64,000 nt of DNA from Williamsia sp. CHRR-6 (GCF_018474015.1 NZ_JAHCSG010000006.1:124001-188000); one strand, 5' to 3'; positions 48,256-59,271 are shown, counted from the first letter of the stretch. The notes: a model not told the origin generated them from the sequence alone. A program made the numbers and translations.

Positions 48256-49080
48256 ATGGCGAACTACACCGCCGCCGACGTCAAGCGGCTCCGCGAACTG
48301 ACCGGTTCCGGCATGCTCGACTGCAAGAACGCACTGGCCAACAATGATGGCGACTTCGACAAGGCTGTCGAGGAGCTGCGCATCAAGGGCGCCAAGGACG
48401 TGGGCAAGCGCGCTGAGCGCTCCACCGCTGAGGGCCTCGTCGCCACCCGCGACGGCGTGATGATCGAGATCAACTGCGAGACCGACTTTGTCGCCAAGAA
48501 CGACGAGTTCCAGCAGCTGGCCGACAAGATCGTCACCGCCGCCGTGGCGAGCCGGGCCGGCGACCTCGAGGCGCTGTCGGCAGCACCGCTCGACGGTGGC
48601 ACCGTCGGCGAGGCCGTGGCCGCGCTCTCGGCCAAGATCGGCGAGAAACTGGAGCTGCGGCGCGTCGTGGCCTACGACGGACCCGTCGCCAGCTACCTGC
48701 ACAAGCGGGCCTCCGACCTGCCTCCCGCGGTCGGTGTGCTGGTGTCCTACACCGGCGACGGCCCCGACGCTGCTGAGGCTGCTCGGGCGGCCGCCATGCA
48801 GGTGGCCGCGCTCAAGGCGAAGTACGCCACCCGCGACGAGGTTCCTGCCGACATCGTCGAGAACGAGCGGCGCATCGCCGAGCAGACCGCACGCGAGGAG
48901 GGCAAGCCCGAGCAGGCGCTGCCCAAGATCGTCGAGGGTCGTGTCACCGGGTTCTACAAGGACGTCGTGCTGATCGACCAGTCCTCGGTGCAGGACTCGA
49001 AGAAGACGGTGAAGGCCGTGCTGGACGAGGCCGGTGTCACCGTCGTCGCGTTCACCCGGTTCGAGGTCGGCCAGGCCTGA
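48256..49080 (+). CDS. tsf: Elongation factor Ts
   Basis: EF-Ts exchanges GDP for GTP on EF-Tu. The 274-residue protein begins [20 protein letters not shown], with DCKNAL, the [12 protein letters not shown] signature, and the C-terminal [16 protein letters not shown] segment. AGGAGG lies 11 bases before ATG 48256; the longer open frame runs through the hairpin region. Confidence 0.97.
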   Translation: MANYTAADVKRLRELTGSGMLDCKNALANNDGDFDKAVEELRIKGAKDVGKRAERSTAEGLVATRDGVMIEINCETDFVAKNDEFQQLADKIVTAAVASRAGDLEALSAAPLDGGTVGEAVAALSAKIGEKLELRRVVAYDGPVASYLHKRASDLPPAVGVLVSYTGDGPDAAEAARAAAMQVAALKAKYATRDEVPADIVENERRIAEQTAREEGKPEQALPKIVEGRVTGFYKDVVLIDQSSVQDSKKTVKAVLDEAGVTVVAFTRFEVGQA

Positions 49081-49093
49081 CAACCCACGTCGG

Positions 49094-49123
49094 CAGCCCC
49101 GTCGGAGCCATCCGGTGGGGCTG
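49094..49123 (+). terminator. Terminator-like hairpin after tsf
   Basis: CAGCCCC and GGGGCTG pair around CGGA-GCCA-TCCG, with two G-T wobbles between, starting 14 bases after the tsf stop. It is followed by TCGTCGT rather than a T run. It probably ends the rpsB-tsf unit before pyrH. Confidence 0.6.
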
Positions 49124-49279
49124 TCGTCGTATGTGGCGGCCGTGACGTGGGGGGCGCGATGGCGGTCGCTGACCGCATAGGATCATCGGGGCACCGGGCC
49201 AGACTCCGTCACGCGCCGAGGTGGCGCGTGTGCCGGAAGATGCATCTCGCAGGTGCCGTGATGACACGAAGGGTGACGC

Positions 49280-50026
49280 ATGACCGAGCAGACGGCCGCC
49301 GACGAGGGTTCGGCCACGCGCAAAGGCTATCGGCGGGTGGTTCTCAAACTCGGCGGTGAGATGTTCGGTGGCGGCAAGGTGGGGCTCGATCCCGATGTGG
49401 TCGCCACCGTCGCCGCCCAGATCCGTGACGTGGTGGCACGTCAGGTCCAGGTGGCGGTGGTCATCGGTGGCGGCAACTTCTTCCGCGGGGCCGAACTGCA
49501 ACAGCGTGGCCTCGATCGTGCCCGTTCGGACTACATGGGCATGCTCGGTACGGTGATGAACTGCCTGGCGTTGCAGGATTTCCTGGAGAAGGAGAACGTC
49601 GCGACGCGGGTGCAGACCGCGATCACCATGGGACAGGTGGCCGAGCCTTACCTGCCGCTACGAGCCCAGCGGCACCTCGAGAAGGGGCGCGTGGTGATCT
49701 TCGGTGCGGGCATGGGCATGCCCTACTTCTCCACCGACACCACCGCTGCGCAGCGCGCACTGGAGATCAAGGCCGAAGTGGTGTTGATGGCCAAGGCGGT
49801 CGACGGGGTGTATTCCGCGGACCCGCGCGTCGATCCGTCTGCCACCCTGTTCAGCCAGATCACTCACCGTGAGGTGATCGAGAAGGGGCTTGCCGTCGCC
49901 GACTCGACCGCCTTCAGTCTGTGTATGGACAACAAGATGCCGATTCTCGTCTTCAACCTGCTGCAGGAGGGCAACATCGCGCGGGCGGTCGCAGGTGAGA
50001 AGATCGGCACACTGGTCAGTACGTGA
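49280..50026 (+). CDS. pyrH: Uridylate kinase (UMP kinase)
   Basis: PyrH phosphorylates UMP to UDP for RNA and sugar-nucleotide synthesis. The 248-residue amino-acid-kinase-fold protein has [25 protein letters not shown], and the C-terminal [27 protein letters not shown]-like -10 lies near 49179, so it probably has its own promoter after the tsf hairpin, and it leads pyrH-frr-cdsA. Confidence 0.95.
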   Translation: MTEQTAADEGSATRKGYRRVVLKLGGEMFGGGKVGLDPDVVATVAAQIRDVVARQVQVAVVIGGGNFFRGAELQQRGLDRARSDYMGMLGTVMNCLALQDFLEKENVATRVQTAITMGQVAEPYLPLRAQRHLEKGRVVIFGAGMGMPYFSTDTTAAQRALEIKAEVVLMAKAVDGVYSADPRVDPSATLFSQITHREVIEKGLAVADSTAFSLCMDNKMPILVFNLLQEGNIARAVAGEKIGTLVST

Positions 50027-50129
50027 GAACAACCCCAGCACGCGGGATCCGGTACCACCCCGAGCACCCCCACCCCGAGCACCCGCGACCCAGCACCACG
50101 CAGTCCAGCACCGTGACGGAGGCAAACCC

Positions 50130-50687
50130 GTGATCGACGAAACACTCTTCGACGCCGAGGAGAAGATGGAGAAGGCCGTCAGTGTCGCCAAGGACGACAT
50201 GGGGTCGATCCGCACCGGCCGCGCCAACCCATCGATGTTCAATCGGATCGTCATCGACTACTACGGCGCCACCACCCCCATCACCCAGATCTCCTCGATC
50301 ACCACACCCGAGGCGCGGCTGGTGGTCATCAAGCCGTATGAGGCGAGTTCGCTCAAGGACATCGAGACCGCCATCCGCAACTCAGATCTCGGGGTGAACC
50401 CCAGCAACGACGGCACGATCATCCGGATCGGCATCCCGCAGCTCACCGAGGAACGCCGACGTGAACTGGTCAAACAGGTCAAGGCGAAGGGTGAGGACGC
50501 CAAGATCTCGATCCGCAACGTTCGTCGCAAGGCTGTCGACGAACTCAAGCGCATCCAGAAGGACGGTGAGGCCGGCGAAGACGAGGTGGGTCGGGCCGAG
50601 AAGGATCTCGACAAGACCACCGCCGGCTACGTCAGCCAGATCGACGACCTGGTCAAGCACAAAGAAGCCGAGCTGCTCGAGGTCTGA
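50130..50687 (+). CDS. frr: Ribosome recycling factor
   Basis: RRF splits post-termination ribosomes with EF-G. The 185-residue protein has the family length and motifs ([45 protein letters not shown]). GTG 50130 has GGAGG 7 bases upstream. The 103-bp gap after pyrH holds a degenerate CCCCGAGCACCC direct repeat. The stop overlaps an ATG that could start an extended cdsA. Confidence 0.96.
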   Translation: MIDETLFDAEEKMEKAVSVAKDDMGSIRTGRANPSMFNRIVIDYYGATTPITQISSITTPEARLVVIKPYEASSLKDIETAIRNSDLGVNPSNDGTIIRIGIPQLTEERRRELVKQVKAKGEDAKISIRNVRRKAVDELKRIQKDGEAGEDEVGRAEKDLDKTTAGYVSQIDDLVKHKEAELLEV

Positions 50688-50782
50688 TGACCCGCAGGTC
50701 CCACCCCGAGATGGTGTCGGCCTGTTGGGTGGGACACGGCGAGGCGGCAGATCGAGTGGCAACGGGAGAGACGAGACGTGGT

Positions 50783-51682
50783 GTGACCGAAACCGAACCG
50801 ACGCGGACCCAGTCCGGTCAACCGTCGGGCCCCGAAGGTGACGCTGCGGCGGCACCGCCGGCCACTTCTCGCGCCGGACGCAACCTACCCGCCGCGATTG
50901 CGGTCGGCGGTTCCCTCGGTGTCGGCGTGCTGCTCACCCTGATCTTCGCGCCGATCGGATGGATTCCGGTGGTGGCGGTGGCGATCGCGGTGGCCGAATG
51001 GGAGGTCATCAAGCGGCTGCGGACCGGCGGCTACGGCGTCGCGATGCTCCCGTTGTTCGTCGGCGGCCAGGCGATCATGTGGTCGGCGTGGCCGTTCGGT
51101 GTCACCGGGGTACTGGTGTCGTTCATGGCCACCGTTCTGGTGACCATGGTGTGGAAGTTGTTGTCGCAGGGCACGTCTGCGGCGCCGGTCAACTACCTTC
51201 GCGATCTCGCCGTCACCATCTTCGTGCTCGCATGGCTACCGCTGCTGGCATCGTTCGCGGTGTTGCTGGTGTTGCAGGATCGCGGCTGGGCGCGCGTGTT
51301 GACCCTGATGATCGTCGTCGTGTGCTCCGATGTCGGCGGTTACACCGCAGGTGTGCTGTTCGGGCGGCATCCGATGGTGCCTGCGATCAGCCCCAAGAAG
51401 TCGTGGGAGGGCATGGCTGGGTCGCTGCTGTTCGGCACGGTGGGTGCAGTCTGCACCGTCACGTTCCTCGTCGAGGGCCAGTGGTGGATCGGCGTGATCC
51501 TCGGACCGGTCCTGGTTGTGTGCGCGACTCTGGGCGATCTGGTGGAGTCCCAGGTCAAGCGTGACCTCGGCATCAAGGACATGGGCACGCTGCTACCCGG
51601 ACACGGCGGCATCATGGATCGCCTCGATTCCATCCTGCCCTCGGCCTTCGTGGTGTGGGCCGTGCTCAGTGCCTTGATCTAG
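50783..51682 (+). CDS. cdsA: Phosphatidate cytidylyltransferase
   Basis: CdsA makes CDP-diacylglycerol from phosphatidate and CTP at the membrane, the branch point to cardiolipin, phosphatidylinositol and phosphatidylethanolamine. From GTG 50783 it has 299 residues with a hydrophilic start, about seven or eight membrane helices, and the family signature SQVKRDLGIKDMG followed by LLPGHGGIMDRLDS. ATG 50687, overlapping the frr stop, would add 32 non-conserved residues and is possible. Confidence 0.93.
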   Translation: MTETEPTRTQSGQPSGPEGDAAAAPPATSRAGRNLPAAIAVGGSLGVGVLLTLIFAPIGWIPVVAVAIAVAEWEVIKRLRTGGYGVAMLPLFVGGQAIMWSAWPFGVTGVLVSFMATVLVTMVWKLLSQGTSAAPVNYLRDLAVTIFVLAWLPLLASFAVLLVLQDRGWARVLTLMIVVVCSDVGGYTAGVLFGRHPMVPAISPKKSWEGMAGSLLFGTVGAVCTVTFLVEGQWWIGVILGPVLVVCATLGDLVESQVKRDLGIKDMGTLLPGHGGIMDRLDSILPSAFVVWAVLSALI

Positions 51683-51704
51683 GGGCTTGAGCTGACCCCC
51701 CTGA

Positions 51705-52064
51705 TCACGCCTTCTTGATGGCCCGTTTCACCTGGTGGATCCGTGCGGCCCCGACTACTCCGGCCACCAATGCGCCCACGGCAGCTGCGATGAGCAGACC
51801 GACACCCTGAGGCAGCGACACCGTCCAGAACAACAGGTGGGTCTGCTGACTCTCGAGGTTCTGCAGGATGAACACCAGCAGGAGGATCAGCAGGGCGGCG
51901 CCGGTGATCAGGCCGGCCCAGGCCGAGGCGGTACGGGTGTACTTGACTCCTCGGAGAGCTCGGCGGGCGGCCGAGATGTCGGTGTCGGGATCGACCGCAG
52001 CCGGAGGCAGGCCCGCGCCGTCTGCGGCGTCGCCGTCGGGAGCGGAGTCGGCGCGTTGAGTCAT
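51705..52064 (-). CDS. LapA-domain (DUF1049) membrane protein
   Basis: A 119-residue protein with a disordered acidic N-terminus of about 40 residues, two membrane helices (about 49-67 and 83-105) separated by [18 protein letters not shown], and a basic C-terminus ([11 protein letters not shown]). The intervening text is typical of the LapA/DUF1049 family, whose role is poorly defined but linked to envelope assembly in some bacteria. It is convergent with cdsA and divergent from rlmN. Confidence 0.83.
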   Translation of the reverse strand: MTQRADSAPDGDAADGAGLPPAAVDPDTDISAARRALRGVKYTRTASAWAGLITGAALLILLLVFILQNLESQQTHLLFWTVSLPQGVGLLIAAAVGALVAGVVGAARIHQVKRAIKKA

Positions 52065-52155
52065 GGGGGATGCGTCCTATCGTTGTGATGCTCGCTCGAA
52101 CGGTGGTGCCACCGTTCGATTGGACTTCTCCGTATTCATACAGGAACGTCACACC

Positions 52156-53265
52156 ATGCCCGGTCCTTCCCTGCCCCTCGTGTTCGACGCCCCGCGCCGC
52201 GGTCGGCCGCCGGTCCACCTCGCCGATCTCGACGCCGACGGCCGCGTGGACGCAGTGGTGGGCCTAGGACTGCCCCGGTTCCGGGCCGATCAGCTGGCGC
52301 GGCAGTACTACGGGCGGCTGTGTGCTGATCCGGCCGAGATGACCGATCTGCCCGCGGCGGTCCGTGAGGCGGTGGGGCAGCGACTGTTCCCCACCTTGAT
52401 GACCCCGGTCCGTCACATCGCCTGTGACGACGGGACGACCCGCAAGACGTTGTGGCGCCTGCACGACGGGACGATGGTGGAGTCGGTGCTGATGGGCTAC
52501 GCCGATCGGACCACGGTGTGTGTGTCCAGTCAGGCCGGTTGTGGGATGGCGTGTCCGTTCTGTGCCACCGGCCAGGGTGGGTTGGACCGCAATCTGTCCA
52601 CCGCCGAGATCGTCGATCAGGTGCGCGCCGCGGCTCGTGCTGTGGCCGACGGGGAGCTCGCCGGAGCGCGGCGGCTGTCCAACGTGGTGTTCATGGGCAT
52701 GGGTGAGCCGTTGGCCAACTACAACCGGTTACGAGATGCGTTGCTGCGCATCATCTCGCCCGCTCCCGACGGGTTGGGGATCTCGCAGCGCTCGGTCACG
52801 GTGTCGACCGTGGGGCTGGCACCGGCTATTCGTCGGCTTGCCGACGAGGGGCTGCAGGTTCGTCTCGCGGTGTCGCTGCACACGCCTGATGACGAGCTGC
52901 GCGACACCCTGGTGCCGGTGAACAACCGATGGCCCATCGACGAGGTTCTCGCGGCGGCACGCCACTACGCCGATCGTTCGGGCCGTCGTGTCTCGATCGA
53001 GTACGCGCTGATCCGGGACGTGAACGATCAGCCGTGGCGGGCACGGTTGTTGTCCACCCGATTGCGACAGCATCTGGGAAATCTGGCGCACGTCAACGTG
53101 ATACCGCTGAACCCGACGCCGGGTAGCGAGTGGGATGCGGCACCCAAAGATGTGGAGCGCAGGTTCGTGGCGTTGGTCAACGAGGGTGGTGTGGCGTGTA
53201 CGGTTCGCGACACCCGGGGCCGGGAGATCTCGGCCGCCTGCGGTCAGCTGGCCGCAGAGGGGTGA
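52156..53265 (+). CDS. rlmN: Dual-specificity 23S rRNA/tRNA adenine-C2 methyltransferase RlmN
   Basis: RlmN is a radical-SAM enzyme methylating A2503 of 23S rRNA and A37 of some tRNAs. The 369-residue protein has the iron-sulfur motif [29 protein letters not shown], and the C-terminal active-site cysteine in [13 protein letters not shown] 52156 is preferred to the longer frame from 52063, which overlaps the lapA start. It abuts the convergent DUF2631 gene with no gap. Confidence 0.95.
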   Translation: MPGPSLPLVFDAPRRGRPPVHLADLDADGRVDAVVGLGLPRFRADQLARQYYGRLCADPAEMTDLPAAVREAVGQRLFPTLMTPVRHIACDDGTTRKTLWRLHDGTMVESVLMGYADRTTVCVSSQAGCGMACPFCATGQGGLDRNLSTAEIVDQVRAAARAVADGELAGARRLSNVVFMGMGEPLANYNRLRDALLRIISPAPDGLGISQRSVTVSTVGLAPAIRRLADEGLQVRLAVSLHTPDDELRDTLVPVNNRWPIDEVLAAARHYADRSGRRVSIEYALIRDVNDQPWRARLLSTRLRQHLGNLAHVNVIPLNPTPGSEWDAAPKDVERRFVALVNEGGVACTVRDTRGREISAACGQLAAEG

Positions 53266-53559
53266 TCAGTTCTTCCACTTGCCGCGGCTGAGCACCAGAT
53301 CGCGGATGAGGATGAACCACAGCACCGCGGTGATGCCGATGAGGTAGAGGTCCTCGACCCGGCCCTTGTGGTTACCGATCAGCATCGCCAGCAGCAGCAC
53401 CCCGGCCAGCCAGCCCGCCACCCGCATCGTGGTCTTGTTCTCGCCGTGCCATCCGAAACGTGCGCTCGGGGCGTCGGCGGGTTCACGGGCCCAGCCGGTG
53501 TCGATCGGCTCGTGTGCGACCTCGCCGTGCTTGGTGTGCTCGACCTCGCTGCTTGCCAC
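53266..53559 (-). CDS. DUF2631 membrane protein
   Basis: A 97-residue actinobacterial DUF2631 protein. About 45 hydrophilic residues precede two membrane helices (about 47-62 and 70-86), and the C-terminus is basic (LSRGKWKN). The GTG start has GAGGAG just upstream. Function is unknown; its position near rlmN and dxr matches the mycobacterial order I recall. Confidence 0.85.
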   Translation of the reverse strand: MASSEVEHTKHGEVAHEPIDTGWAREPADAPSARFGWHGENKTTMRVAGWLAGVLLLAMLIGNHKGRVEDLYLIGITAVLWFILIRDLVLSRGKWKN

Positions 53560-53663
53560 TGTGTCTCCTCGTGCTCCTGCGCCGCTTCCCGCGGGCGCGG
53601 ACGGTGGTGTGCTTCAGCATATCGTCGGTCGTCCGACGGCCTGCGGCCACCGAGGCCGGGTGT

Positions 53664-53669
53664 GACAAT
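53664..53669 (+). promoter_or_regulatory. -10 hexamer of the PuuE-like gene
   Basis: GACAAT ends six bases before GTG 53676, consistent with a leaderless transcript. Confidence 0.4.
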
Positions 53670-53675
53670 GACGGC

Positions 53676-54623
53676 GTGTCGCTCATGTCATATCGCTCCG
53701 AGAACTACCCGCGCGACATGGTCGGCTACGGGGCCCATCCGCCGGATCCGCGCTGGCCGGACAACGCCGCGATCGCCGTCCAGTTCGTCTTGAACTATGA
53801 GGAGGGCTCGGAGAACAGCGTGCTGCACGGCGACGCGGCCAGTGAGACCTTTCTCTCCGAGATGGCCGCGCCTGCGGCGTTCCCGGACCGACACATGAGT
53901 ATGGAATCGCTCTACGAGTACGGCTCTCGTGCGGGGGTCTGGCGCATCCTGAGGTTGTTCGATCGGCGGGCGCTGCCGCTGACGGTGTTCGCCGTCGCCC
54001 AGGCCCTGGCCCGCAACCTCGAGGTCGCCGCCGCGTTCGCCGCTCGGGGCGATGAGATCGCTGCGCACGGCTACCGCTGGTTGAACTATCAGCAGATCGA
54101 TCCAGCCGTCGAGGCAGACCACCTGCACCGGGCGGTGGAGTTGCTGACCGAGATCACCGGGTCACCGCCGGTGGGCTGGTACACCGGTCGTGATTCGCCC
54201 AACACCCGATCGTTGGTGGTCTCCCACGGCGGCTTTCTCTACGACTCCGACAGTTACGCCGATGACCTGCCGTACTGGGTTCGGGTCGGATCCGACGCCC
54301 CGGTCGATCACCTGGTGGTGCCCTACACCCTCGACACCAACGACATGAAGTTCTCATCGTCCTCGGGGTTTGCCACCGGTGCCGACTTCGAGACCTATGT
54401 CTGCGATGCGTTCGACACGCTCTACGCCGAGGGCATCGCCGGGTCGCCGAAGATGCTGTCGGTCGGATTGCACTGTCGGCTGATGGGCCGACCGGCGCGG
54501 ATCGCAGCTCTGGAACGGGTTCTCGACCACATCGAGTCGCATGAGCGGGTGTGGATCGCCCGCCGCGCCGACATCGCACGACATTGGCATGCCCACCATC
54601 GGCCGACCACAATGACGCGGTGA
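53676..54623 (+). CDS. puuE: Polysaccharide-deacetylase-fold allantoinase, PuuE-like
   Basis: The 315-residue protein matches the PuuE/urate-catabolism branch of the NodB deacetylase fold: [76 protein letters not shown] and [14 protein letters not shown]. In characterised cases such enzymes hydrolyse allantoin to allantoate, or act on related ureides. No other ureide gene is in the window. Its TGA overlaps the dxr GTG (GTGA), so the two are translationally coupled although the pathways seem unrelated. Confidence 0.8.
   Translation: MSLMSYRSENYPRDMVGYGAHPPDPRWPDNAAIAVQFVLNYEEGSENSVLHGDAASETFLSEMAAPAAFPDRHMSMESLYEYGSRAGVWRILRLFDRRALPLTVFAVAQALARNLEVAAAFAARGDEIAAHGYRWLNYQQIDPAVEADHLHRAVELLTEITGSPPVGWYTGRDSPNTRSLVVSHGGFLYDSDSYADDLPYWVRVGSDAPVDHLVVPYTLDTNDMKFSSSSGFATGADFETYVCDAFDTLYAEGIAGSPKMLSVGLHCRLMGRPARIAALERVLDHIESHERVWIARRADIARHWHAHHRPTTMTR
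54608..54613 (+). promoter_or_regulatory. -10 hexamer of dxr inside puuE
   Basis: CACAAT within the last codons of the PuuE-like gene ends six bases before dxr GTG 54620. It would allow dxr to be transcribed separately as a leaderless message. Confidence 0.4.
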
Positions 54624-55789
54624 CCACCCGTGTACTGATCCTCGGTTCCACCGGCTCGATCGGCGTGCAGGCGCTGGAGGTGATCACCGAGCACCCGGAC
54701 CGGTTCTCGGTGGTCGGCCTGGGCGCAGGCGGGTCCAACCCGGACCTGCTGATCGCTCAAGCCCGTACCTGGGGGCTGGGCCCCGAGGCGGTGGCGGTGG
54801 CCGATCCGACGGCGGCCATCGAGGTCGGAGCGGCTCTGGGCGGCGCCGTCCGTGGCGGCGAGTCGGCGATGTGTGAGCTGATCGAGTCGGTGCAGGCCGA
54901 CGTGGTGCTCAACGCGGTGGTCGGATCGCTGGGGCTGCGGCCCACGCTGGCTGCCCTGGGCACCGGTGCGCGACTTGCGTTGGCCAACAAGGAATCTCTC
55001 GTCGCTGGGGGAGCGCTGGTGCTGGCCGCTGCGGCCCCTGGGCAGCTGATCCCCGTCGACTCCGAGCACTCGGCCATCGCGCAGTGTCTGCGCGCGGGCA
55101 CCACCGCGGAGGTCGAGCGGCTGGTGGTCACCGCATCCGGCGGCCCGTTCCGCGGATGGACCGCCGCACAGCTCGAGTCGGTCACCCCCGAGCAGGCCGG
55201 ACGACACCCCACCTGGTCGATGGGGCCGATGATCACCCTGAACTCGGCAACCCTGGTGAACAAGGCGTTGGAGGTGGTCGAGGCGCACCTGCTCTTCGAC
55301 GTGCCCTACGACCGCATCGATGTGACCGTGCACCCGCAGTCGATCGTGCACTCGATGGTCACCTTCGTCGACGGAGCCACCATCGCCAAGGCCTCACCGC
55401 CGTCGATGAAACTACCGATCGCGCTGGCCTTGGGGTGGCCCGACCGGGTGCCCGGATCGTCGACCGCATGCGACTTCTCCCACGCCGCCACCTGGACGTT
55501 CGAGCCGGTCGACGACGTGGTGTTCCCGGCCATCGAGCTCGCCCGCGCGGCGGGGCGCGGCGGGGGCAGTCTGACCGCAGTGTTCAACGCGGCCAACGAG
55601 GCTGCCGCCCAAGGATTCTTCGACGGGGCCATCACGTTCGGGCGCATCGTCGGCATCGTCGCCGACGTGTTGGCGGAGGCGAACGAGTGGGCGCGTGAGC
55701 CGGGTACCGTTGAGGACGTCCTCGCAGCGGACTCGTGGGCGCGCCGGCGAGCCGCCGAGTTGGTCGGCGACGCGGGGCTAAGGAGGTAG
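54620..55789 (+). CDS. dxr: 1-deoxy-D-xylulose 5-phosphate reductoisomerase
   Basis: Dxr (IspC) converts DXP to MEP with NADPH, the committed step of the non-mevalonate isoprenoid pathway and the fosmidomycin target. The 389-residue protein has the NADPH motif [24 protein letters not shown], the metal and substrate region [12 protein letters not shown], and SGGPFRGWT. ispG of the same pathway lies at 57027, with rip1 between, as in mycobacteria. Confidence 0.96.
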   Translation: MTTRVLILGSTGSIGVQALEVITEHPDRFSVVGLGAGGSNPDLLIAQARTWGLGPEAVAVADPTAAIEVGAALGGAVRGGESAMCELIESVQADVVLNAVVGSLGLRPTLAALGTGARLALANKESLVAGGALVLAAAAPGQLIPVDSEHSAIAQCLRAGTTAEVERLVVTASGGPFRGWTAAQLESVTPEQAGRHPTWSMGPMITLNSATLVNKALEVVEAHLLFDVPYDRIDVTVHPQSIVHSMVTFVDGATIAKASPPSMKLPIALALGWPDRVPGSSTACDFSHAATWTFEPVDDVVFPAIELARAAGRGGGSLTAVFNAANEAAAQGFFDGAITFGRIVGIVADVLAEANEWAREPGTVEDVLAADSWARRRAAELVGDAGLRR

Positions 55790-55797
55790 AAGCGCAG

Positions 55798-57015
55798 GTG
55801 GGGTTCATCCTGGGAGCAGTCCTGTTCGCCGTGGGTCTGCTGCTGTCCATCGCGTGGCACGAATGTGGGCACATGTGGGCCGCGCAGCGCACCGGCATGT
55901 ACGTGCGCCGCTACTTCGTCGGCTTCGGCCCCACCATCTGGTCCACACGGCGCGGCGAGACCGAATACGGACTGAAGTGGCTGCCCCTCGGCGGCTTCTG
56001 CGACATCGCCGGGATGACCACCTACGACGAGATCGACCCGCGCCATGCACACCGGGCGATGTACCGGCAGAAGGCGTGGAAACGGCTGGTCGTCCTGGCC
56101 GCCGGGCCGGCACAGAACTTCGTGCTCGGATTCGTGCTCATCATGGTCTTGGCGGTCGGCTGGGGGCTGCCCAGCCTCAGCGGCAACACCAAGGTCGGGG
56201 TCGCGGAGATGTCGTGCATCTCGCTGTCGGCCGATGCCTCCGGGAAACTGTCGTCCTGCACCGGCACCGCCCCGGCCCAGGCCGCCGGGCTGCGGGAGGG
56301 CGATCGGATCGTGGCCGTCGACGGGACGAAGATCGCGACGTCGACGGATCTGGTCGCCACGATCAAGAAGACCTCCGGACCCTCGGCGGTGCTGACAATC
56401 GAACGCGACGGACGTGAACAGAACGTGACAGTCCCGGTCACCCAGGTGCAGCGCCCGGTTCGATCCCCCGACGGGACGATCACCTCGACCACCGTGGGCG
56501 CGATCGGGGTATCGCTGTCCGACGCCGGGATCATCACCCACTACAACGTGCTCTCTGCGGTGCCGGGTTCGGTCGCCTTCACCGGTGAACTGCTTGTCAA
56601 GACGGTCGACTCGCTGCTCTCGCTGCCGCAGAAGGTCGGCGCGCTGTGGACCTCGGTCACCGGCGGTGAGCGTTCGTCGGACACGCCCATCAGCGTCTAC
56701 GGGGCCTCGGTCATCGGGGGACAGGCCGCCGACCGAGGCCAATGGCCGTTCTTCATCTACCTGCTGGCCAGCATCAACTTCTTCCTGGGCCTGTTCAACC
56801 TCGTGCCACTGCTTCCGCTCGACGGTGGACACATGGCGTTGATCGGATACGAGAAGGCCCGCAACGCAATTCGCCGTCGGCTGGGCAAGGTGGCCCGAGG
56901 GCCGGTCGACTACATGAAGATGATGCCCGCCACCTACGCGGTGCTCGCGGTGATGGGTGCGTTCATGGTGCTCACGCTCAGCGCCGACATCATCAACCCC
57001 GTCAAGGTCTTCTAG
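55798..57015 (+). CDS. rip1: Site-2 intramembrane metalloprotease Rip1/RseP
   Basis: A 405-residue site-2 protease which, in mycobacteria, cleaves anti-sigma factors and other membrane proteins to control envelope responses. The zinc-binding HExxH reads AWHECGHMW in the first membrane helix, a PDZ domain spans about residues 125-220, and the second metal motif reads [17 protein letters not shown] 55798 starts directly on the first helix; AGGAGG is about 11 bases upstream and overlaps the dxr stop codon. Confidence 0.93.
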   Translation: MGFILGAVLFAVGLLLSIAWHECGHMWAAQRTGMYVRRYFVGFGPTIWSTRRGETEYGLKWLPLGGFCDIAGMTTYDEIDPRHAHRAMYRQKAWKRLVVLAAGPAQNFVLGFVLIMVLAVGWGLPSLSGNTKVGVAEMSCISLSADASGKLSSCTGTAPAQAAGLREGDRIVAVDGTKIATSTDLVATIKKTSGPSAVLTIERDGREQNVTVPVTQVQRPVRSPDGTITSTTVGAIGVSLSDAGIITHYNVLSAVPGSVAFTGELLVKTVDSLLSLPQKVGALWTSVTGGERSSDTPISVYGASVIGGQAADRGQWPFFIYLLASINFFLGLFNLVPLLPLDGGHMALIGYEKARNAIRRRLGKVARGPVDYMKMMPATYAVLAVMGAFMVLTLSADIINPVKVF

Positions 57016-57026
57016 GAAGTGAGTTC

Positions 57027-58229
57027 ATGACCTCGCAGAGTTCTGCTCCGAACAATCCGGGTTCGTCCACACCGATCGGTCTGGGGATGCCCGCCGGACC
57101 GCCGCCGGTGCTGGCACCGCGCCGACGTACCCGGCAGATCCAGGTGGGTTCGGTGGGGGTGGGCAGTGATCACCCCATCTCGGTGCAGTCGATGACCACC
57201 ACCAAAACCCACGACATCAACGCCACGCTGCAACAGATCGCGCAGCTGACGGCGAGCGGATGCGACATCGTCCGAGTCGCCTGTCCGCGCCAGGAGGACG
57301 CCGACGCCTTGGCGGTGATCGCCAAGAAGAGTCAGATCCCTGTCATCGCCGACATCCACTTCCAGCCGCGCTACATCTTCGCCGCCATCGAGGCCGGCTG
57401 CGCTGCGGTGCGTGTGAACCCGGGCAACATCAAGGAGTTCGACGGACGGGTCAAGGATGTGGCGCTCGCGGCCAAGGACGCCAACATCCCCATCCGGATC
57501 GGCGTGAACGCCGGATCGTTGGACCCGCGGCTGCTGGCCAAGTACGGCAAGGCCACGCCCGAGGCGCTGGTGGAATCGGCGTTGTGGGAGGCGAGCCTGT
57601 TCGAGGAGCACGGCTATGGCGACATCAAGATCTCGGTCAAGCACAACGATCCGGTGATCATGGTCGAGGCCTACCGCCAACTCGCCGCACAGTGCGACTA
57701 CCCGCTGCACCTGGGGGTGACCGAGGCCGGGCCCGCGTTCCAGGGCACCATCAAATCCGCGGTCGCCTTCGGGGCGTTGTTGTCCGAGGGCATCGGCGAC
57801 ACCATCCGGGTGTCGCTGTCGGCCCCGCCCGCCGAGGAGGTGAAGGTGGGCGATCAGATCCTGCAATCGCTCAACCTGCGCCCCCGCAAGCTCGAGATCG
57901 TCTCCTGTCCCTCCTGCGGGCGGGCCCAGGTGGACGTCTACACCCTCGCCGAGCAGGTCACTGCCGGACTCGAGGGTCTGGAGGTGCCGCTGCGGGTGGC
58001 GGTCATGGGATGTGTCGTCAACGGGCCTGGTGAGGCCCGCGACGCCGACCTCGGTGTGGCGTCGGGCAACGGCAAGGGCCAGATCTTCGTCAAGGGTGAG
58101 GTGATCAAGACCGTGCCCGAAGCGCAGATCGTGGAGACTTTGATCGAAGAGGCTCTTCGCATTGCGGCTGAAACAGGGAACACTGACGATGGCGCGGTTG
58201 TCGGTGGCCCGGTGGTGACCGTCAGCTGA
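57027..58229 (+). CDS. ispG: 4-hydroxy-3-methylbut-2-enyl-diphosphate synthase IspG
   Basis: IspG (GcpE) converts MEcPP to HMBPP, using a [4Fe-4S] cluster, late in the MEP pathway. The 400-residue protein has the start of the TIM barrel ([19 protein letters not shown]), [12 protein letters not shown], and the cluster cysteines in [12 protein letters not shown] and [12 protein letters not shown]. The first 35 residues are a variable Pro/Gly-rich extension. It follows rip1 by 11 bases. Confidence 0.96.
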   Translation: MTSQSSAPNNPGSSTPIGLGMPAGPPPVLAPRRRTRQIQVGSVGVGSDHPISVQSMTTTKTHDINATLQQIAQLTASGCDIVRVACPRQEDADALAVIAKKSQIPVIADIHFQPRYIFAAIEAGCAAVRVNPGNIKEFDGRVKDVALAAKDANIPIRIGVNAGSLDPRLLAKYGKATPEALVESALWEASLFEEHGYGDIKISVKHNDPVIMVEAYRQLAAQCDYPLHLGVTEAGPAFQGTIKSAVAFGALLSEGIGDTIRVSLSAPPAEEVKVGDQILQSLNLRPRKLEIVSCPSCGRAQVDVYTLAEQVTAGLEGLEVPLRVAVMGCVVNGPGEARDADLGVASGNGKGQIFVKGEVIKTVPEAQIVETLIEEALRIAAETGNTDDGAVVGGPVVTVS

Positions 58230-58357
58230 GCTGACCTGCGCGTCGAGATCACGGTCCCGACACGCATCCACGTGCACCCGGACGATTCGACCGGGCGCTG
58301 TTGTGCACGATCCGGCGAACACGTCGGGTCGCTCTCACTCCGATCGGGCCGGGAGCC

Positions 58358-59197
58358 ATGGTTCTGAAGCTGTTGGGCGACAAGCCCCTCGGTTCGCGGG
58401 ATGCCGAGGTGGTCGGTCACGCCCTCGATCTCGACCCGGTGGCCATGTGCATGGTCGCCGCGCGAGTCGAGGAGCAAGGGGTGAGCCCACGCTCGCTCGG
58501 CGGCGAACTGTGGAGCAACGGCGATCCGCTCACGGCCCTCTGTTTCTCCGGTGCGAACCTCATCCCGCTGCTCGGCGACGCCGAGGACATCGCGGCGTTC
58601 GCCGCCCGGGCCCTGCGCTCTCCGCGGATGTGCTCGTCGGTGGTGGGTCGGGCCGAGCACGTGATGGAGTTCTGGCGCCATGCCAGCAGCCAGTGGGGTC
58701 CGGCGCGCGAGGTGCGGTCCGATCAGCCGTTGTTGGCGATGTCGGGCCCCCCGGCCATCGCACCCGACCCGGGTGTGCGGCGGGTGCGGATCACCGAGAT
58801 CGACGCCTACCTGCCCGCCGCCATCGACATGTTCACCGGGGAGGTGGGGGTCGACCCGTGCCTCGGTGACGGCGGCCGATCGTACCGGCGTCGGATCGCC
58901 GCGTTGATCCGAGCCGGTCGGGCCTACGCCCGGTTCGACGACGGCGAGGTGGTGTACAAGGCCGAGGTGGGGTCGATGTCACGCCGGGTCGGTCAGATCC
59001 AGGGGGTCTGGGTGTCACCGAAGCGCCGCGGCAAGGGCCTCGGGGCCGCGGGAACGGCCGCGGTGGTCGCTGCGATCACCGCCGAGTCCCGCACCGCGAG
59101 CCTCTACGTCAACAGCTTCAACCACCCCGCCCGAGCGGCCTACCGTCGCGTCGGTTTCGACGAGGTGGGCACCTTCGCGACCATTCTCGTCGACTGA
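58358..59197 (+). CDS. GNAT-family N-acetyltransferase with DUF4081 domain
   Basis: A 279-residue protein with an N-terminal DUF4081-type domain (about residues 10-125) and a C-terminal GNAT domain with the acetyl-CoA loop VSPKRRGKGLGAAGT. Substrate is unknown. It resembles the mycobacterial Rv2867c group, which lies beside ispG and the PBP gene. ATG 58358 is assumed; a TTG at 58301 would add 19 residues. Confidence 0.85.
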   Translation: MVLKLLGDKPLGSRDAEVVGHALDLDPVAMCMVAARVEEQGVSPRSLGGELWSNGDPLTALCFSGANLIPLLGDAEDIAAFAARALRSPRMCSSVVGRAEHVMEFWRHASSQWGPAREVRSDQPLLAMSGPPAIAPDPGVRRVRITEIDAYLPAAIDMFTGEVGVDPCLGDGGRSYRRRIAALIRAGRAYARFDDGEVVYKAEVGSMSRRVGQIQGVWVSPKRRGKGLGAAGTAAVVAAITAESRTASLYVNSFNHPARAAYRRVGFDEVGTFATILVD

Positions 59198-59271
59198 CCC
59201 CCTCGATCTAGGACCTCGAATCGGTTGGGGTACCCGCTGCGTGGCGTCGTGATCCCGGGCGCGGTCCGGCC

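Noticed and set aside
50048-50090. Direct repeat CCCCGAGCACCC between pyrH and frr
   Set aside because: Two adjacent degenerate copies only, in Pro/Cys-poor filler sequence; no structure or function is supported.
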